Source of the DNA: Xylona heveae TC161 | Taxonomy: Eukaryota; Ascomycota; Xylonomycetes; Xylonales; Xylonaceae | Direction: 5' to 3' | Assembly: GCF_001619985.1 (NCBI RefSeq) | Contig: NW_017264197.1 | Coordinates: 310,001-374,000, forward strand | Length of the DNA: 64,000 bases | In this document: positions 58,831-64,000 of the stretch, piece after piece | Numbering within the stretch: the first letter of the stretch is position 1 | How the letters are laid out: each line of letters begins with the position of its first letter | The notes under the pieces: generated by a model | What the model was told of the DNA's origin: nothing | What the model saw: only the letters and a program-made list of their open reading frames with translations | The model's database searches: none | Made by a program: the position numbers and the translations under genes

Positions 58831-59873
58831 ATGGCGTCTGGTGAAGCTAATTGGACCCAGCATGAAAAGGTAGGTTGCCCTTTCTTTTCAGAGTTCAGAG
58901 GCATGAGGTTGCAACAAAGCTTCTCTTCAATGCGCGATTAGGTGAAGGCCGATTGAATTGACGAAATGGTCTAAAGCTGGACATGATTCGCTGTACATAC
59001 AGAATACATCTAAGCTGATGTTCGCATGATAGAAACGTCTGCTGGCGGAGATTATAAAGGCCTCATCAGTGGCCCCAGACTCACTGCTGTCTTTCATCAA
59101 AGAAAATGGGCTCAAGCCGGCATGGAATCAAGTTGCTCTGCCTGGAGGTATGCCATATTGCCAACTTGCCCTCATGAGCGCAAAGTGCTGTGCGAATGGC
59201 AACTGAAGATCAAATTATAGGTCGTTCTGTGGAGGATTGTCAGATAATCTTTCGCGAATTGTTGAAGCAGGAACATAGCACACCACTTGACAGTGCAACT
59301 CGATCGGTGGCCAAAAAACGAACCCTCTCGGTTGTCGAAGCTTCAACCCCAGCGGGGAGAGCGCTGCAACCGCGCCCTCCTCTCTCCACAGCATCCGAAC
59401 CAGCCGCCAGAGTTGGAGCCACTAAAGCTTCTGAAGAAGGTCTCCCAAAGAGAAAACGTGGACGGCCGAGTAAGGCTGATATTCAGGCACGCGCTGAAGC
59501 GGCCGCGGCCCGAGGCGAGCCCTTGCCTCCGACTAAGACCTCAAAACCCAAGTCAACGCCTTCAACCCCGAGTGCTACACCTGGAAAGAGGAAGCGTGGG
59601 CGACCCAGTAAGGCTGATGTTCTGGCAAAGCAACTGCTGCTTGAATCTGCCGCTGCAGCAGAAAATGCCGAACAAGAAGAGGAGCATTTGGCCAGCAAGG
59701 GAAGTCAGAATCGCAAAGGCTATGACGATGCGCAAAGAAAGGACGAGCCAGGTGAAGAGGATCCTGATCGCGCCGGCTCTGAAGAATTAGATGACGAGCA
59801 ACAATATCCTGAAACCCCTGAAGATCACCAATTTGACCCAGATCTCTCCGTGAACAGTGAGGAACTCCACTGA
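58831..59873 (+). CDS. AT-hook nuclear protein with an N-terminal Myb-like helix region
   Basis: Model: exons 58831-58869, 59033-59147 and 59221-59873, in phase, giving 268 aa. I do not know a name for it. Residues 1-65 (MASGEANWTQHEKKRLLAEI, WNQVALPGGRSVEDCQIIF) resemble the short SANT/Myb-type helix bundle found in many small ascomycete nuclear proteins: a start W, charged helices, W in the middle and a GRS-turn. Then come two nearly identical AT-hook units, PKRKRGRPSKADIQAR and GKRKRGRPSKADVLAK, about 50 residues apart, separated by a T/P/S-rich linker. The C-terminus is acidic and disordered. DNA binding in the minor groove is well founded for GRP cores; the biological role is unknown. 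Confidence 0.85.
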
Positions 59874-61248
59874 TGATTAGCCATAGTCGCTATCGCTGCT
59901 CTTGAAAACACAAAATTCTTTGGTAGATCATGAGCTTCGAATCAGTCATTGTCAAAGTGCTGAAGTCATTGTTCCGTCCAGCATTCTGTTGAGCGGTCGC
60001 AGGAAAATTGTTCGCAATTGGCGCATCTGGTGACACTTCTGTTGTGATGTTGGATCAGCGACACACCTCCCCATTGTATTTAAAGCTCTGTTAGCGGTCA
60101 CTGAGTTTACTAGTCTTTGTTATCCTGGCTTTTCACGGCGCATGATGAGGCATGCACGCTTCTTCGCAGAGCCTGACTGTTGCTCTGACTCTTTGTACCC
60201 GCATGTTCCCATTGAGACGACTGGAAAAGCCTTGTATCATATCTATTTTGCATCGCGCACGTGTGTGACAGCAACGATATCTTTATATGCCCATTCAAGC
60301 ACTTGAAGCTCTATTTGTTGACTCCCTCTGTCAATCTGTGGCCTTCTATTGTGTTATAAGATTTATAATCTGTGAGACATGAATGGGAGGGTCATACTTT
60401 CACGATCAGATTGAATCAATTTGGGAGTGTCAACGTGGTAGGTTGCCAAGTGCTTCTTAGAGGTTATTGTTGTCTTACAGGATTGGTAGGGCGCCTGTCA
60501 CCCAGGCACCTAAGTTTAGCTATAGCTCGTGGCTAAGGAGTTTACCGATTATAGCGATTGGATGGGCATGAAATTCCGACCGGAAAGACCCTGACTTTTA
60601 ACTCCGAACCGAACCGAGAGGGAGCCTCAGTAACTAATCGCTGCTATTTTGTTGTTGCTTGCCCTTTTATCGGATTCCATGCAAATTCAAACGAAATCTC
60701 TTTTTTCTTCAATAAATCTCGCAGATATTTGCTCTTCAAGATCTCATCCAAGACAGACTTATAGAATCCGAGATAGCTGGTTTAGCCTACTTCCATAGTA
60801 ACACGCAATTCAAGACTCGTTCCTGGGCCGCGTCACTATCATATCATAGCCACACTTCGCCCGCCTTGTCGGCATTAATCCTGTTCCAAACAACAACCCT
60901 CGATGCGAGCTTCGATCCATATCATCTGCTAGTCATATCAGCCATGCAATTGGGATAAGCTGCTTCTCTGTTCGATAGGCAAGGCAGGAACTGTCACCAC
61001 GGCTCTTTCTGCTGACCTTTCTTCCATAACGATTAGAACTTCATTTTATATGGAGTGAATCCATTTATATCTGTGGATTGCACATCTGCGGGCCAATTAT
61101 CGCACGGAAAAGTGTCTGGATACTTGCCGCACTTACAGCATTGCGGGATTCTGTTCCAGAGGGATTCATGGATTCGGAGCCTCAAGACGCACTCTGGCGC
61201 CTCATCGAACGACGTTCAATCTAGAAGCCAGAGCTTTGAAGAACCACG
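59874..61248. other. 3' region of the AT-hook gene and mid1 promoter
   Basis: 1.4 kb without a supported gene. Open frames do not exceed 85 codons and show no motifs. Confidence 0.6.
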
Positions 61249-63529
61249 ATGCACTTTCCCAAGCTCACGCCTCTGCAGTCCCGATTTGCGGCTTCGCTTA
61301 CCGCATCTTTAATACTCGTTATACTGTACCTTTCAATAACACATCCGCAATTTGCGTATGCCTCCGACGCCGACTCAGTAGCACATATCGACCACAACCA
61401 TCCGTTATCATTCGAACTGAACCCGGAAGAGGACGTGGTCGGCTTTATATTAGACGAAAATGCCAGCGAAGACGAAGTTTACGAGGAAACGGGGAGATAC
61501 GAGGCTGAATTTGCGGGGCTTAGTCGCGGAATTGATGGACGAGCGCCCCCGGGAGTCACTGCGCTATCGAATAATGATCCAAAGAACTTGGATATCTCCC
61601 AAGGAAAGTCTCAATCTTACGTTTTTCCAAGTTCTGCGCTCTGGGGCTCTTATGCTCCGACTTCAACCGGGTTGCCTTCTCCGGTCAAGGCAAGATGGCT
61701 GGATACTGCAGATGGAAAGGATCTGCTGAATCTTGAAGAAGATCTTGAGTCGGATATGGCATGGAATATTCGCTGGGGAGGCAACGGACCTTTGGACAAG
61801 CGTCAAGATGAAGATGGGAATAGCAGTAATAGTTCACGGACGGTATATATCACCTTGAACGCGTGCTTGCAACCATCGGCGACAGATTCCCGCAATTACG
61901 ATCCACCCCCGCAACTGCAACTCTTTGCTACAAATACCTCGGCAAATGAGCATCCGGGCCCCAAGGTGACTACGGATAACAATCAGATCAACGCTACAGC
62001 ATATGGTGGCTTTGCCGAGATCACATTTAATGCTACTAGTGATGTATACATATCGGTGGTTGCACCTACAAATTCGTCATATTCGGGCATCTGGAATTAT
62101 GACGTTGCGGTATCCATTGACGCTCCATATCATAGTGTTGAGCTCTGGAGACCGAACCTACATCTTGTGGATAGCGACACGTACTCTGCCCTCCTCATCA
62201 CTGACAATCTCACGGAGACAGCTTCAGACTCTCCAATCTTCCAAGCGTGGAACAGAACCGCGCCACCGTTCGTCATGTTCGCGAACAATGTCAACGAAAC
62301 AAAGATACGCGGTCTTGAACACTCATATTGTGGATTGAAGCATAACGCCGAAATTGCTGGCATCGATGACGGTCAAGGGGCCGACATGGTGACTTCAGGA
62401 ATGACATTGCGAGGATTAGGCAATAAGCCTAAGGAGCAGTTTTATATCCAGGGACTGAAAGGACACTCGACATATCACGGAATTCTTGCAATGCAAGGAA
62501 ATTCTACCAAGGAAGGTGCCGGAGTTGTCGGAGGAGGTGGGAAAGTTTGGCAGACAATGAACTTCACCACCATGACTGGTATTGTCAAATCACAAAAGTC
62601 CCCAAACCTTGAAAAGTCACTAACTCAATGCTCTTCCACCAGATGGCAATTGCCAAGTCATTTTCAACTTATCATTCTGCAGCGAAGTTGCCTATGCCGT
62701 CCCCTCCAATCCTAAAACATACCCCAATATCGGTGTCCTCACCGAACTCTACGACACCCACGCCGCCAGTCTGTTCAAAAACTTCTCTTACTCTCTTCAG
62801 CAGACGCCCTGCAATACCACTAGTTCCGCGCAATACTCTCTTGCCCGCGATTGTGACGACTGCAGCAGGGACTACAAAACGTGGCTTTGCGCAGTGACCA
62901 TTCCCCGCTGCGCCGACTTCTCATCTGACCTTCCTTTCCTTCAACCGCGCAACGTCGCCCAGCGATTCATTAATGGAACTTCTCTCAGCCCCTCCCAACG
63001 AATTTCCAATGCATCCTCGCCATCATCATATCTCTCCGCAATAGCCTCATCTTCAGCAACTGCCATACCCGGCTCCGCCTTGCCTTCAGGTTCCTCCCTT
63101 CTTTCGTTACCTTCGTCATCCCCTGTATCTGTCCCGCCATCCACCCTGCCCGGCACCAGCAACAGCCCATTCGGATATGACTGGTATGCCGCTGTCCGCG
63201 CGGCTCTCTACTCTGTTGCGTCGAATTCCTCGCGCAATCCGCTTATTGACGAAATGATCCAGCCCGGGCCGTACAAGGAGATTCTCCCCTGCGAGGACCT
63301 GTGCTACTCGATTGTTCAAAGTTGCCCGGCTAGCTTAGGTTTCGGGTGTCCTTTGCGCAAGAAGGGGCTGGAAGTAAGCTACGGCATGCGAAATGACAGA
63401 GGGGTAATCACGTGCAGTTATTTGGGCGCTGCATATTATTTGAATGCTGCCGAGGCAAGATTTGGTAGTGTGAGAAATGTTGTTGGCATAGCACTCATTG
63501 TGATGGTCTTTATGGGTATATGGGGATAA
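61249..63529 (+). CDS. mid1: Mid1, regulatory subunit of the high-affinity calcium influx channel
   Basis: Model: exons 61249-62578 and 62643-63529, in phase, giving 738 aa. Mid1 partners the pore protein Cch1 in the plasma membrane and is needed for calcium uptake during stress, mating or hyphal growth. A hydrophobic segment at about residues 12-33 acts as signal sequence or anchor. The long extracellular part is rich in N-glycosylation sites (NAS, NSS, NTS, NAT, NSS, NLT, NRT, NET and more). The C-terminal half has the family's cysteine pattern (FCSEVAYAVPSNP; a D-C-D-D-C-S-R-D-Y-K-T-W-L-C-A-V stretch; ILPCEDLCYSIVQSCPASLGFGCP), which is diagnostic for Mid1. The chain ends with a short hydrophobic stretch (VVGIALIVMVFMGIWG), which may anchor it. 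A low-complexity S/P-rich insert lies between two cysteine blocks. Confidence 0.93.
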
Positions 63530-64000
63530 TGGGGCCGGCAATACTTTAGATTTGCGATTGTGTTGCGAGGCTCCGATCGTGGATTCTTTCGGCTTATCCT
63601 TTTGCCAGATTGAAGGAAATGCCGGCTGTTCTCGGCGACCGGATTCAGCTCGGAGAAATACCTCAAAGTCCAGACATTCTCAATGACGTGATGGGACTTA
63701 TGAGCGGGCAGCGTCCCATGAAAACCGTAACAATGATAAGACACTCGGCGCAAGAAAGAGCGAGCGGAATTCGTGTTCTTGTGCATGGTTCTGAAGAACA
63801 GACAACCAGCATTTAGGTTTCGCAGGGTAATGGTTCGATATGGTACATGATAGACTTGTGCAGAACCATCTTCTGGAGTTGTTGCGGCATTGGGCTTTAA
63901 ATGCGTTTTCTTTTTCTCTTGCACCTTAGAAGCCTATACTATCTATCTAATACTTTTCCCTTTCCCGCTTGCTACGACACCCATATATAGTCAAGCATTA
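63530..64000. other. mid1 3' region to the window edge
   Basis: No gene is supported. A 162-codon minus frame overlaps the mid1 end and has no recognisable content. Confidence 0.55.

Overview
The window is nuclear DNA of a filamentous ascomycete (Pezizomycotina, most likely a eurotiomycete). The genes carry many short introns of about 45-120 nt with GTRNGT donors and CTRAC-type branch points. The protein set is typical of that group: Rvs161, Smp3, a Sat4/Hal4 kinase, a CaMKK of the CMKC type, an RFX factor, GABA transaminase and an MDR ABC transporter. No tRNA, rRNA, CRISPR or bacterial signal was seen. All gene models were built by hand, by joining exons in phase and comparing the product with remembered family sequences.

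Layout, left to right: an AT-hook/proline-rich nuclear protein (+); eIF6 (+); peroxin Pex3 (-); Atg101 (+); Yop1 (-); RFX transcription factor (+); a gag-like retroelement-derived ORF (-); a full-size ABCB/MDR transporter (-); ribosomal protein eL39 (+), with exons too short for ordinary ORF calling; TRAPP subunit Bet5 (-), split into five exons; CaMKK-like kinase (+); a 4.7 kb stretch with no recognisable gene; Sat4/Hal4-like kinase (+); BAR protein Rvs161 (+); GPI mannosyltransferase Smp3 (-); Skp1 (+); GABA transaminase (-); histone methyltransferase Set2 (-); a second AT-hook protein with repeated GRP cores (+); Mid1 calcium-channel subunit (+).

Nothing looks like a biosynthetic gene cluster or an operon. 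Neighbours are unrelated housekeeping genes, arranged as convergent and divergent pairs. Loose themes are membrane shaping and traffic (Yop1, Bet5, Rvs161, Smp3), calcium and ion control (Mid1, CaMKK, Sat4) and chromatin (Set2, two AT-hook proteins), but the order alone does not show that they work together.

The less ordinary items are: the single-frame gag-like gene; very small coding exons (9 nt in yop1, 6 nt in rpl39, 15 nt in bet5, 7 nt in skp1); a structured element in the rpl39 intron; a 12-bp perfect hairpin downstream of sat4; an 18-bp perfect palindrome upstream of the second AT-hook gene; a G-quadruplex-type tract upstream of the ABC gene; and the unexplained 32.8-37.6 kb and 56.0-58.8 kb intervals.
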